Part shown: positions 18,433 through 27,415 of the stretch, one piece after another
How the letters are laid out: the number at the start of each line of letters is the position of its first letter
How positions within the stretch are numbered: the first letter of the stretch is position 1
DNA from: Pseudaquidulcibacter saccharophilus
GTDB lineage: Bacteria > Pseudomonadota > Alphaproteobacteria > Caulobacterales > Aquidulcibacteraceae
DNA length: 64,000 nt
Direction of reading: 5' to 3'
Assembly (NCBI RefSeq): GCF_019455445.1
Contig: NZ_JAHWUS010000001.1
Location: 887,856-951,855, forward strand
Made by a program: the position numbers and the translations under genes
Notes under the pieces: model-generated
Seen by the model: only the letters and a program-made list of their open reading frames with translations
What the model was told of the DNA's origin: nothing
Database searches by the model: none

Positions 18433-18906
18433 ATGGAAAAAATACCAATGACTGAGGAGGGGTACAAACTCCTCGATGCAGAATTAAAAAAATTAAAAAC
18501 TATTGAAAGACCTGCAATCATCGCGGCAATTGCTGAGGCACGCTCGCATGGTGATTTGTCGGAAAATGCTGAATATCATGCTGCAAAAGAACGCCAAAGC
18601 TTTATCGAGGGCCGCATCGGCGAGCTTGAAGACAAAATGGCGCGTTCGCAAATCATCGATATTTCACATTTGTCGGGTTCAACTGTAAAATTTGGCGCAA
18701 CCGTAAAAGTTCTTGATGAAGATACTGAAGAGGAAAACACTTATAAAATCGTAGGTGAAGATGAATCTGACGTTCGTTCAGGCAAAATTTCGATTGCATC
18801 ACCAATTGCCCGTGCATTGATTGGCAAAGAAGTTGGTGACGTGGTTGAGGTTACAACGCCATCTGGTATTCGCTCGCTTGAAATTATGGATGTTGAGTGG
18901 AAATAA
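18433..18906 (+). CDS. greA: Transcription elongation factor GreA
   Basis: A 157-residue GreA. The N-terminal coiled coil carries [18 protein letters not shown] and the tip region [22 protein letters not shown] with the acidic residues that enter the RNA polymerase channel. The C-terminal FKBP-like domain ends [22 protein letters not shown]. It rescues backtracked polymerase by stimulating transcript cleavage. It lies 50 bases after carB on the same strand and is probably co-transcribed, an order seen in several alphaproteobacteria. AGGAATT precedes the ATG. Confidence 0.96.
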   Translation: MEKIPMTEEGYKLLDAELKKLKTIERPAIIAAIAEARSHGDLSENAEYHAAKERQSFIEGRIGELEDKMARSQIIDISHLSGSTVKFGATVKVLDEDTEEENTYKIVGEDESDVRSGKISIASPIARALIGKEVGDVVEVTTPSGIRSLEIMDVEWK

Positions 18907-18965
18907 TCGCGTCTTATTAGGGCTTTGATTATTTAGAACATTTAATTCCGCATTTTGTAATTGTC

Positions 18966-18986
18966 ATGCCGCATTTATTGCGGCAT
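18966..18986. repeat. Stem-loop repeat ATGCCGCA-TTTAT-TGCGGCAT
   Basis: Perfect 8-bp inverted repeat between greA and the ELM1-family gene, without a T run. The inner palindrome CCGCATTTATTGCGG also occurs at 23972-24003 with other outer bases. A relative with an altered stem is at 21894-21912. Confidence 0.6.
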
Positions 18987-19056
18987 CTTGCGTATGATAG
19001 CCTAGCAGAAAAAGCAGGGCAAAAACTTGCAAAAGTTGGTACGTAAAGGAATTAGC

Positions 19057-20010
19057 ATGACCACAATCTGGGCATTATCCGACGGGCGTGCAGGGATTGA
19101 AAAACAAGCAATCGCGTTCGCCAATGCCATCGCGGAATATATTCCCGATGCGGAAATAAAAATTGTGCGAATTTCCCCGCGCGCACCACAGGTTTATTTA
19201 CCACCAGAAATATGGCCATTTCCTCTTGGCGCTTTGCCAAAAGATGAGAGGGCGATTTTTGACAATCCACCTGATATTTTAATCGCCAATGGGCGGCGCG
19301 CGATTGCCTATTCTTTGCTATTAAAGAAAAGGTTGGGGGATAAAATCCTTACAATTCAATTGCAAGACCCCAAAATTCCAACTGAAAAGTTTGACTTTGT
19401 AATTGCGCCCAAACACGACAACGTAAAGGGTGATAATGTCTATGAAACGCTTGGCGGATTAGTTTATTATTCAGAGGCCGCAATTGAAAATGCGCGTGCG
19501 CAATATGAAAAACATAAGCCATTAGCAATTGTGATTTTGGGCGGAGATTCCAAAACTCATAAATTTACCGAAGGCCGTGCAGGGGAAATAATTGCCCAAT
19601 TAAAATTATTGGTTGGTTATCATATTTGTATAACAACTTCACGCCGTACACCGCCAAAGGTGGAGCATGAATTTGCAAAATTTGCACGTGCAAAAAACTA
19701 TGAATTCTATACACCAGAAACTGGCGGCAACAATCCGTATTTGTCATGGCTTGCCAATGCCGATATTGCCTTTATAACCGAAGACAGTGCAAATATGCTA
19801 GCGGATGCGGCGTTTTTTGGTTTGCCGATAAATATTTTGCGGCTTTCAGGTGGTTCCAAGAAGTTTAATGACCTTCACCAAAGCTTTATCCAAAGCGGCA
19901 GTGCGGAATTTTTTAACGGCAAGGTCTTTAAAAACGCAAATGTCCTGCCAAATAACATAAAATCAATTGCAAATGACATTGTCAATCATTGGCAAAAGCG
20001 TCAAAACTAA
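19057..20010 (+). CDS. ELM1/GtrOC1 family protein (DUF1022)
   Basis: A 317-residue protein of the ELM1 family, named after a plant mitochondrial fission factor; bacterial members look like GT-B type nucleotide-sugar enzymes. Typical segments: TTIWALSDGRAGIEKQAIAFANAI, PDILIANGRRAIAYSLLLKK, TIQLQDPKIPTEKFDFVIAPKHD, VILGGDSKTHKF and ITEDSANMLADAAFFGLPINIL. The ATG at 19057 has AAAGGA upstream; a start at 19027 lacks it. The role in bacteria is unsettled, and a glycosyltransferase for the cell envelope is the simplest inference. Confidence 0.85.
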   Translation: MTTIWALSDGRAGIEKQAIAFANAIAEYIPDAEIKIVRISPRAPQVYLPPEIWPFPLGALPKDERAIFDNPPDILIANGRRAIAYSLLLKKRLGDKILTIQLQDPKIPTEKFDFVIAPKHDNVKGDNVYETLGGLVYYSEAAIENARAQYEKHKPLAIVILGGDSKTHKFTEGRAGEIIAQLKLLVGYHICITTSRRTPPKVEHEFAKFARAKNYEFYTPETGGNNPYLSWLANADIAFITEDSANMLADAAFFGLPINILRLSGGSKKFNDLHQSFIQSGSAEFFNGKVFKNANVLPNNIKSIANDIVNHWQKRQN

Positions 20011-20049
20011 CTAAATTAGTTGTTTGAAATATAAGAAGGAATTCAGGCG

Positions 20050-20997
20050 GTGGAAACAAAACACACCCAGATTTTGATAATTGGTTCTGGCCCTGCGGGC
20101 TATTCGGCGGCAATCTATGCGGCGCGCGCAATGCGCTCTCCTATCATCCTTGAAGGACCGCAACCGGGGGGGCAGCTTACCATTACTTCTGAGGTGGAAA
20201 ATTACCCTGGTTTTGAACATGAAATCCAAGGCCCATGGCTTATGGAGCAAATGCGCGCCCAAGCCGAACGCATGGGAACCGAAATCATTGCCGATTGGAT
20301 TATGGAAGTTGATTTATCATCACGCCCATTCAAAGCAATTGGCGATAGCGGCACTGTTTATACCGGTGATGTTTTAATTATCGCAACCGGCGCACAGGCG
20401 CGTTGGTTGGGCTTATCAGAAGAAGAAGGTTTACGCGGTTTTGGTGTTTCAGCATGCGCAACATGTGACGGCTTCTTCTATCGTGGTAAAGAGGTTGTTG
20501 TAGTTGGCGGTGGCAACACTGCTGTTGAAGAGGCGATTTTCCTTACTAATTTTGCCTCAAAAGTTACGTTGGTTCACCGCCGCGATGAATTACGTGCCGA
20601 AAAAGTGATGCAAAATCGTTTGTTCAATAACCCAAAAATTGAAGTTTTATGGAATAAAGGCGTTGAAGAAATTCTTGCCGATTCCGAACCGCGCGGCGTT
20701 ACTGGTGTTCGTCTAAAAGACACTGTAACTGGCGACCTATCAGAGGTTAAATGTGACGGCGTATTTGTTGCCATTGGTCATTCCCCTGCTACTGAAATCT
20801 TTAAAGGTAAGGTCGGAATGAAAGAAAATGGCTATATCATCGTTGAGCCTGGCACATCAAAAACTAATGTAGAGGGTGTTTTTGCTGCTGGTGACGTTAC
20901 CGATGAAAACTATCGCCAAGCAGTGACCGCTGCTGGCATGGGCTGTATGGCGGCACTTGATGCCGAAAGATTTTTAGAAAGTGTTGGTCATGATTGA
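20050..20997 (+). CDS. trxB: Thioredoxin-disulfide reductase
   Basis: A 315-residue FAD/NADPH flavoenzyme that reduces thioredoxin. FAD site IIGSGPAGYSAAIYAARA; redox pair Cys136-Ala-Thr-Cys139 (ACATCDGFFYRG); NADPH motif VVVVGGGNTAVEEA; second FAD motif VFAAGDVTDENYRQAVTAAGMGC. It starts with GTG at 20050, AGAAGGA lying about ten bases upstream. Its end overlaps the LysR gene by eight bases, so the two are co-translated; this pairing suggests but does not prove redox-linked regulation. Confidence 0.96.
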   Translation: METKHTQILIIGSGPAGYSAAIYAARAMRSPIILEGPQPGGQLTITSEVENYPGFEHEIQGPWLMEQMRAQAERMGTEIIADWIMEVDLSSRPFKAIGDSGTVYTGDVLIIATGAQARWLGLSEEEGLRGFGVSACATCDGFFYRGKEVVVVGGGNTAVEEAIFLTNFASKVTLVHRRDELRAEKVMQNRLFNNPKIEVLWNKGVEEILADSEPRGVTGVRLKDTVTGDLSEVKCDGVFVAIGHSPATEIFKGKVGMKENGYIIVEPGTSKTNVEGVFAAGDVTDENYRQAVTAAGMGCMAALDAERFLESVGHD

Positions 20998-21883
20998 TTG
21001 GGATAAATTACGCACATTTCATGCATCTGCTGACACTGGTTCATTAACTGCGGCAGCGGAAAAAGTTGGTCTTTCGCAATCGGCGGTTTCGCGCCAAATT
21101 GCGGCATTAGAAGAAGATTTGGGCGTGCCATTGTTTCACCGCCATGCACGTGGTCTTATCCTAACTGGGCCGGGCAAGGTTTTGCAACAATCTACATTGC
21201 AAATGGCAACTATTGCGGCGGTGGCAGAATCCAATCTGAAAGACGCACGCGATCGCCCACAGGGGGAGTTGTTGATAACCGCGCCAATCGGCTTTGGTTC
21301 AACTTGGCTTGCTCCACGCCTTGGTGAATTTATGGATGCCTATCCAGAAGTAACACTACGTCTTATTCTCGATGACCGCGAGCTTGATTTAACCACACTA
21401 GAGGCTGAATGTGCCGTAAGGCTTTGGCAGGCAACCCATGCCGATCTTATTCAACGTAAATTATTCTCGGTAAAAACTGCGCTTTATGCCTCTAAATCCT
21501 ATGTTGAGGCGAATGGCGCACCACAAACACTTGCAGATTTAGACAAGCATCGCATTATTGCCTATGGCGCAAGCGATTCTGATGAAATGAAGCGCCTTGA
21601 CTTTGCGCTTACTATGGGGCGTGATAGTCAAAAACCACGCACTGCCGCCATGAGCATTAATAACATCACCGCGCTGGTTACATCGGTTGCGGCAGGTTTA
21701 GGGATTGGCGGTTTGCCAACCTATTTGGCGGAAAAACAAACGGATTTGGTGCCAATTTTACCTGAAAACCCTGGTCCGGAACTTGATGTATTCTTTATCT
21801 ATCCTGCCGACTTGCGCCGCTCAAAACGTATCGCGGCATTTAGGCAATATTTGATTGAACAATCAACGGATTGGAAAAAATAA
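20990..21883 (+). CDS. LysR-family transcriptional regulator
   Basis: A 297-residue LysR protein. The N-terminal winged helix is DWDKLRTFHASADTGSLTAAAEKVGLSQSAVSRQIAALEEDLGVPLFHRHARG. The periplasmic-binding-like effector domain follows (RPQGELLITAPIGFGSTWLAPRLGEFM). The ATG at 20990 lies within the end of trxB. It could control its own unit or a distant target; no effector can be named from sequence. Confidence 0.92.
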   Translation: MIDWDKLRTFHASADTGSLTAAAEKVGLSQSAVSRQIAALEEDLGVPLFHRHARGLILTGPGKVLQQSTLQMATIAAVAESNLKDARDRPQGELLITAPIGFGSTWLAPRLGEFMDAYPEVTLRLILDDRELDLTTLEAECAVRLWQATHADLIQRKLFSVKTALYASKSYVEANGAPQTLADLDKHRIIAYGASDSDEMKRLDFALTMGRDSQKPRTAAMSINNITALVTSVAAGLGIGGLPTYLAEKQTDLVPILPENPGPELDVFFIYPADLRRSKRIAAFRQYLIEQSTDWKK

Positions 21884-21893
21884 TACCTTGTAT

Positions 21894-21912
21894 TGCCATA
21901 TTTGTTATGGCA
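21894..21912. repeat. Stem-loop repeat TGCCATA-TTTGT-TATGGCA
   Basis: A 7-bp inverted repeat between the LysR gene and the receptor gene, ending GGCATC like the copy at 18966. The stem bases have changed on both arms while pairing is kept. Confidence 0.5.
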
Positions 21913-21922
21913 TCTTAAGGTT

Positions 21923-23971
21923 ATGAAATATGTTTTTGCGACCTCTTTTTTATGTGTGTTTATGTATGCAAATGCAGCATTCGCACAAGAGGTTGTCCCA
22001 TCGGGTGCTACAACCAGCAATACAAATGAGGAAGTCGTTGTTGTTACGGCAAAAAGACAAGATGCAAAGGTCAAAGTTGATCGCATCGTCTATAATGTAA
22101 AAACCCGACCCGATGCCATAAGCCTTGATGCCAGCGACATATTAAAAAAAGTGCCGAATGTTTTTGTTTCGGCAACCAAAAATGTAACCATGAATGGTGG
22201 TGCATATGTTAGCTTTTTGGTAAATGGGCATCCCGTAAAAAGCTCTATTGCGCTTAATATTCCTGCAAGTCAAATTAAACAAATTGAAGTTGTGTCAAAC
22301 CCCGGCGCTGAATTTGCTTCTTACACGCAGGCAGTAATAAATATTATAACCATAAAAGATTTTAAGCCGGGATGGGTGGGGTCAATAAGCGCCAAGGCAG
22401 ATACATTGGATGGTTACCGTTTAGGGTTGGATATAACGCACGGCGGTTTAAAATGGGATTTTAACGGAAGTTTGTCATTTCGCCATTCGCCTGAAGATGT
22501 AAAAACTATTGGCGTTTCAAGTTTTGATATGCCTCAAAATGACGGATATATATTACAAAATAGTTCTACCAATCAAAATGCCGGCTTTGATTATATTAGG
22601 TCAAATGCAAAATGGCTTCGTAATTATTCTGAAGATAGTAATTTAAGCCTTGAATTGGGAATAAGCAAAAACCTATTTCGCAATAAAACCAACCAAAGCG
22701 AGCAATTCACGGGTAACGGAATTAATCGCCAAGAAACATATATAATGCATCAACGCTTTACCGATCTTCGGCATTTTGGCACAATCGGCTATGAAAATAA
22801 TAAGCCAGATGATTACCGCTTAACCGCAAGTCTTAATGCTGATATATCTAAGTGGCGTGCTACAAGCAATTATGATGGTGTATATGCCCGTTCATCAAGG
22901 CTTAATACCGATTACTGGTATGGTGACGCCAAAACTGATGTCGAGAAAAAGTTAAATGGTGATAAAACACTTTTCTTTGGTTTAAGTGATTTTATAATTT
23001 CGGGCAAAGACAATCAAAGTTTCGCAAATTATACAGTAATTGGGCAAACCCAAAATTATCTTCTTGATTATACGGATAATCATTTTGCGGCCTATGTACA
23101 AATTCAAGCAAAAATAAAAAGCATAGATATCAAGCCAGGGCTTCGGTATGAGTTGATAAGCAGGGATTTGAAAAATAGTTTTGGCTCAATAAGTGGGATA
23201 ACCGATACCAATCTTTTACTACCATCTATCCATGTTTCAAAAAATTTGAATGATGAAAGCAAATTGATGGCAAGCGTAACCTTACGTTCTGATATGCCGG
23301 ATATTACTGTTCTTAATCCTGCACCAATGTATAACAGCCTTTATGCAGTTACGCAGGGTAATCCAAACCTAAAAACCGCACAAAAATTACAAAGTGAATT
23401 AAGCTATATTTACGATAATAAGGCGTTTTCAATAAACCAACGCATATATTACCGTGATACAAAAGATGACATTAATCAATATACAATTTTGCACGCAAAT
23501 GGCGTTTATGTAACATCTTATATTAATGCTGGCTCTTCCAATACTTATGGTTATTCAGCATCTTTGAAAAAGAAGTTTTCAAACAAATTGGATGCAAGTT
23601 TTGATTTTGAAATATTCCACAGTGAAGTTTCTGCACCGACAACATTATTAGATTTTTCGATACTAAAATATGAAAGCGGTAATTCAAAAATCAATGTCAA
23701 TTATAACCCAAATAAAGCCAATTCATTTACTTTTATGATTGGCTATAATGGCAAAAGTAATGGTTTAGGCATGGATACTTCCGCCCAATTGGAAACAGAA
23801 TTGGAATATAATCACAATTTTGCGCGCGGCGTGTCTTTGCAGATTAATTTGATAAATTTTGGCGTATCTGAAAACGTTACGCGGCACATATATGGTGAGG
23901 GATATAACAATGTGCAGCGAGTGAAAACACCATCACGGCTTTTACGAATAGGGCTTTCGAAGGCGTTTTAA
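21923..23971 (+). CDS. TonB-dependent receptor-type outer-membrane protein
   Basis: A 682-residue outer-membrane protein with a signal peptide (YVFATSFLCVFMYANAAFAQ, cleavage near residue 22). A plug-like domain follows: EEVVVVTAKRQD resembles a TonB box/plug start, then DASDILKKVPNVFVSATKNVTMNGGAYVSFLVNGHPV and IKQIEVVSNPGAEFASYTQAVINIIT. A long barrel with alternating aromatic strands ends in Phe (LLRIGLSKAF). It belongs with the OMP_b-brl_3 style of TonB-dependent receptors. The substrate is unknown. The ATG at 21923 has TAAGG upstream. Barrel codons are AT-richer than neighbours such as trxB, a possible sign of acquisition. Confidence 0.85.
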   Translation: MKYVFATSFLCVFMYANAAFAQEVVPSGATTSNTNEEVVVVTAKRQDAKVKVDRIVYNVKTRPDAISLDASDILKKVPNVFVSATKNVTMNGGAYVSFLVNGHPVKSSIALNIPASQIKQIEVVSNPGAEFASYTQAVINIITIKDFKPGWVGSISAKADTLDGYRLGLDITHGGLKWDFNGSLSFRHSPEDVKTIGVSSFDMPQNDGYILQNSSTNQNAGFDYIRSNAKWLRNYSEDSNLSLELGISKNLFRNKTNQSEQFTGNGINRQETYIMHQRFTDLRHFGTIGYENNKPDDYRLTASLNADISKWRATSNYDGVYARSSRLNTDYWYGDAKTDVEKKLNGDKTLFFGLSDFIISGKDNQSFANYTVIGQTQNYLLDYTDNHFAAYVQIQAKIKSIDIKPGLRYELISRDLKNSFGSISGITDTNLLLPSIHVSKNLNDESKLMASVTLRSDMPDITVLNPAPMYNSLYAVTQGNPNLKTAQKLQSELSYIYDNKAFSINQRIYYRDTKDDINQYTILHANGVYVTSYINAGSSNTYGYSASLKKKFSNKLDASFDFEIFHSEVSAPTTLLDFSILKYESGNSKINVNYNPNKANSFTFMIGYNGKSNGLGMDTSAQLETELEYNHNFARGVSLQINLINFGVSENVTRHIYGEGYNNVQRVKTPSRLLRIGLSKAF

Positions 23972-24003
23972 ATATCCACCCCGCAATAAATGCGGGGTGA
24001 TAT
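23972..24003. terminator. Hairpin between convergent genes
   Basis: CACCCCGCA / TGCGGGGTG (9 bp, loop ATAAA), extended with ATATC/GATAT around one bulged C. It sits exactly between the convergent receptor and aminotransferase genes and may stop transcription from both. It contains the repeated CCGCATTTATTGCGG core (on the minus strand). Confidence 0.6.
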
Positions 24004-24021
24004 GGGCGTAAATTTTATGGG

Positions 24022-25407
24022 TTAAATCTTTAAAAGTTCTGCTTTGGCTTCGTTTAAAGATTTCTCGATAATATCAACCATTTTATCGATGCCTGCGGTA
24101 TCAATTACTAATGGTGGGCACATGACGATTGAATCGCGAATACCGCGTACCATAAGCCCGTTTTTGATGCAGATATCGCGAACGATTGGTCCGGCTTTGC
24201 CTTCTTTGCCGCCAAAGCGCTTGTTAGTACCTTTTTCGGCAACGATTTCAACCGCGCCCAGAAGACCTTTTGAGCGTGCCTCGCCAACTAATTCATGGCT
24301 TTCAAGACGCTTTAATGCCTTTGCAAGATGTGGCGCAGTGATGTCACGGGTTTTGGCAACAAGGTTTTCATTTTCCATAATTTCAAGGTTTTTCAACGCA
24401 ACTGCCGCACACATTGGGTGCCCAGAATAAGTATAACCATGCACGAAATCTTCGCCTTTGGTTTTTAAAACTTCGAAAATATCGCTTGAAATAATGGTTG
24501 CCGAAATTGGCGCATAGCCGGATGAAAGCTGCTTCGCGGTAGTAATTATATCCGGTGTAACGCCATAGGTTTGGTGACCAAACCATTCGCCAGTACGACC
24601 ATAACCACAAATAACTTCATCGCAGACCAAAAGCACACCGTATTTACGGCATACTGCCTCAATCTTTTTCCAATAGCCCTCTGGTGGGATAATAACCCCA
24701 CCCGCGCCTTGGATTGGTTCGGCAACAAAGGCGGCAACCTTGTCTGCACCTAGTTCAAGGATTTTATCTTCCAATGATTTTACCGCGCGATCGCAAAATG
24801 CCTCTTCGGTTTCATCAAAACCTAGGTTGAACTTATATGGCTGCATAATATGATGCATATCGGGAACTGGCGCATCATCCATTGCGTGCATCGCGCTCAT
24901 GCCGCCCAAAGATGCGCCCAAAACTGTTGAGCCATGGTAACCATTGGTGCGGGCAATAAATGCCTTACGCTCAGGCTGGCCCATAAGCGCGTGATAACGG
25001 CGCACCACGCGGTACATAGTATCAACCGATTCTGAACCTGATGAGTTGAAGAACACATGCTGTAACTTTCCGCCCGCAATGCCAGCAATTTTGGTTGCAA
25101 GTTCAATTGCCGGCACGTTTGCCGTTTTAAAGAATGAGTTATAATAAGGAAGTTCCAACATCTGTTCATAGGCAACTTCAGCAAGCTCTTTACGACCATA
25201 ACCAACGGCAACGCACCAAAGCCCAGCCATGCCATCAAGATATTCTTTGCCATCAATATCATAAAAATTGCAGCCATCAGCGCGCGTGATAATGGTAGAG
25301 CCACCACGCGCCTCAATATGCGAATAATCCGCTTGGGCGGGCATATGGTGGGCAAGATCTTTTTTAATTAATTCAGCTTTGTTATAATTTCTTTTTGGTG
25401 CGCTCAT
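24022..25407 (-). CDS. Class III aminotransferase (omega-amino acid/putrescine--pyruvate type)
   Basis: A 461-residue PLP-dependent aminotransferase of fold type I, class III. Key parts: GLWCVAVGYGRKELAEVAYEQM, FFNSSGSESVDTMYRVVRRYH (PLP phosphate), ARTNGYHGSTVLGASLGGM, VAAFVAEPIQGAGGVIIPPEGYW, LLVCDEVICGYGRTGEWFGHQTYGVTPDIITTAK with the Schiff-base Lys near 290, and GYTYSGHPMCAAVALKNLEIM. The sequence fits the subgroup using beta-alanine, putrescine or related omega-amines with pyruvate. The exact amine cannot be decided from context. Confidence 0.87.
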   Translation of the reverse strand: MSAPKRNYNKAELIKKDLAHHMPAQADYSHIEARGGSTIITRADGCNFYDIDGKEYLDGMAGLWCVAVGYGRKELAEVAYEQMLELPYYNSFFKTANVPAIELATKIAGIAGGKLQHVFFNSSGSESVDTMYRVVRRYHALMGQPERKAFIARTNGYHGSTVLGASLGGMSAMHAMDDAPVPDMHHIMQPYKFNLGFDETEEAFCDRAVKSLEDKILELGADKVAAFVAEPIQGAGGVIIPPEGYWKKIEAVCRKYGVLLVCDEVICGYGRTGEWFGHQTYGVTPDIITTAKQLSSGYAPISATIISSDIFEVLKTKGEDFVHGYTYSGHPMCAAVALKNLEIMENENLVAKTRDITAPHLAKALKRLESHELVGEARSKGLLGAVEIVAEKGTNKRFGGKEGKAGPIVRDICIKNGLMVRGIRDSIVMCPPLVIDTAGIDKMVDIIEKSLNEAKAELLKI

Positions 25408-25507
25408 AATGGCCTCTTATATAAATTGTTATAACAAATTTAGAGTAAAATATGTTTTGGTCAACATTTTTTATGCAATCTTACTGAAATTCTGCTAAAT
25501 AATTCTC

Positions 25508-26251
25508 GTGAATCTATTATTGTTTAAAAAGTTCCCATTTTTTGAGACTTTTCACCTTGATGGTGGGCGGGTCGTTCGTGCTGAAATCCGCCTTAACCGC
25601 GGTGGGCGCAATATGCGTATGCGCATGAGCCGCGATCATCAAAGCGTTATAATAACTGTCCCCCGTTTTATTGACATGTCGGCGATTAAAAAGTTTGTGG
25701 CGGGTAATGGTGCATGGCTTGACCGTAATTATAACATTGCCAAGAATGTGGTTGCATTTGCCCCCGGCGCAATAATTCCGATTTTGGGTTTTACTACCTT
25801 GCTCGAGATTTCGCCGCCACGCACAAAATTGCAATTTATTAGGTGTGATGATGGGGGGGATTATCAAGCGCGCCTTATTATTCCGTCATCGGAAATTAAT
25901 TTTGCCGAAAAAACCCGCGTAGCACTTCGTAAAATGTCATTACAAAAAGCGCATGAATTGGTTGATGCATTTGCCCCAAAGCTTAATCGTATCCCTGCCA
26001 AGGTTGCGGTGCGCGATACAAAAAGTCGGTGGGGGTCATGTAATTCAAAGGGTGATTTAATGTTTGCTTGGCGTCTTATATTTGCGCCAGAAGCGGTATT
26101 TAAAGAGGTTGTGGCACACGAATTAGCGCACCTAAAGGAAATGAACCATTCCCGCGCATTTTATGCCGAGCTTGAACGAATTATGCCTGATTATAAAAAA
26201 TACAAAGATTGGTTAAAGCATAATGGTCGCGGGCTACATTTGATTGGATGA
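25508..26251 (+). CDS. YgjP/M48-like zinc metallopeptidase
   Basis: A 247-residue protein with a YgjP-like (DUF45/WLM) metallopeptidase domain. The zinc motif is VVAHELAHLKEMNHSRAFYAELE (HExxH plus downstream His). The preceding VRDTKSRWGSCNSKGDLMFAWRLIFAPE is a hallmark of the family. The N-terminal half has the RGGRNMRMRMSRDHQSVIITVPRF strand region. It starts with GTG at 25508 and overlaps the AraC gene by four bases. Substrates of this group are not known to me. Confidence 0.85.
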   Translation: MNLLLFKKFPFFETFHLDGGRVVRAEIRLNRGGRNMRMRMSRDHQSVIITVPRFIDMSAIKKFVAGNGAWLDRNYNIAKNVVAFAPGAIIPILGFTTLLEISPPRTKLQFIRCDDGGDYQARLIIPSSEINFAEKTRVALRKMSLQKAHELVDAFAPKLNRIPAKVAVRDTKSRWGSCNSKGDLMFAWRLIFAPEAVFKEVVAHELAHLKEMNHSRAFYAELERIMPDYKKYKDWLKHNGRGLHLIG

Positions 26252-26895
26252 AAATGGCAAATCACGAGCTTGTACATTGGAAATATCACTCAAGCTGTGG
26301 TGAATTTATCGAGGTTCCGCCTGATGGCTGCAATGATATTATCTTCACAATTGGAGAAAGGGGAAATTTGGCATGGCATATAACTGAACTCCCCGAAACG
26401 TGCGATAGTTTTAAAATTTCCGAAGCCACATATCTTGAAGGTATAAGATTTAACCCCGCGACCCAAATTAATCGTACGAAGATGCTTGATTATATGCGCA
26501 ATACAACGCGCCCGGCAGATGAATTAATAAAGACGGCGGGCGAGTTTGTTTCATTCGATGAGAATTTGCATCAGGCGCTTATGGCATTAGGTGAAATAGA
26601 TTTGAGTATTGAAAAATGTGCCGCCAATCTTGGGGTTGGTTTGCGCTCTTTACAGCGTTATACATTGGCACAAACAGGTAAAAGCCCAAAATATTGGCGG
26701 CAGTTGGCACGGGCAAGAATTGCGGCACGAACACTTTTCAGATGTGGGCAAATTTCTGAAACCGCATATATTTGCAATTATGCCGACCAATCACATCTTA
26801 CCCGCGCCATGAGGAAATGGTTTGGGCGCACACCTAAACAAATTATTGAAGATGTTGCCTTTAATAAGCTTATTCTTGGGGATGCATATTTTTAG
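26248..26895 (+). CDS. AraC-family helix-turn-helix regulator
   Basis: A 215-residue AraC-type regulator with a short N-terminal domain (EFIEVPPDGCNDIIFTIGERG) and a C-terminal double HTH: CAANLGVGLRSLQRYTLAQTGKSPKYWRQLARARIAART followed by YICNYADQSHLTRAMRKWFGRTPKQI. The start ATGA overlaps the metallopeptidase stop, so the two are co-translated. Its stop overlaps the convergent VOC gene. The inducer is unknown. Confidence 0.88.
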   Translation: MKMANHELVHWKYHSSCGEFIEVPPDGCNDIIFTIGERGNLAWHITELPETCDSFKISEATYLEGIRFNPATQINRTKMLDYMRNTTRPADELIKTAGEFVSFDENLHQALMALGEIDLSIEKCAANLGVGLRSLQRYTLAQTGKSPKYWRQLARARIAARTLFRCGQISETAYICNYADQSHLTRAMRKWFGRTPKQIIEDVAFNKLILGDAYF

Positions 26896-27278
26896 GCATC
26901 CAATATTGGTGAACAGATTTCGATTAAAAACCCATCCAAATCGGCAACATATGAAACCATTTGATTCCACGGCATCATAACTGGTTCTGATATTGGTTTT
27001 GCGCCATTGGCAATTGCCTTGTTATAGGCGGCTGGTACATCATCGGTTTCAAAGGCGATTTCCGAAACCGGTGTTTTGGGATTTGCCTTTAATGTTTCTT
27101 TGCCCATTTGGGTCATTAAAGAACGTGCGCAAAATGATAATGAGGTTTCACCAGTTTCCATTTCCGCATATTCACCAGATCCATGTAGCATTTTTAACCC
27201 AAGGCCCAAGGCATCCTCATAAAATTTAACGCTTGCGGCAACATCATCAACATAAAGAATTGTATATTTTAATTTCAT
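26892..27278 (-). CDS. VOC (glyoxalase/bleomycin-resistance fold) protein
   Basis: A 128-residue vicinal-oxygen-chelate protein with the two beta-alpha-beta-beta-beta units: YTILYVDDVAASVKFYEDALGLGLKML and VSEIAFETDDVPAAYNKAIANGAKPISEPVMMPWNQMVSYVADLDGFLIEICSP. The C-terminal metal-ligand Glu (FLIEICSP) is present. The reaction (glyoxalase, dioxygenase or resistance protein) cannot be decided. It ends four bases into the AraC gene. Confidence 0.85.
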   Translation of the reverse strand: MKLKYTILYVDDVAASVKFYEDALGLGLKMLHGSGEYAEMETGETSLSFCARSLMTQMGKETLKANPKTPVSEIAFETDDVPAAYNKAIANGAKPISEPVMMPWNQMVSYVADLDGFLIEICSPILDA

Positions 27279-27415
27279 GATTTTTCCTTTCGAAACGGAA
27301 AATAATTTTGTTTTGGCACGATTTCTTGAATAAAAACGACAAACCGCAGTTAGGTGTAATATATAAATTGAACAATCAAGCCTGAATAACTAAATAAGCA
27401 TAAAAGGAAAAAATT

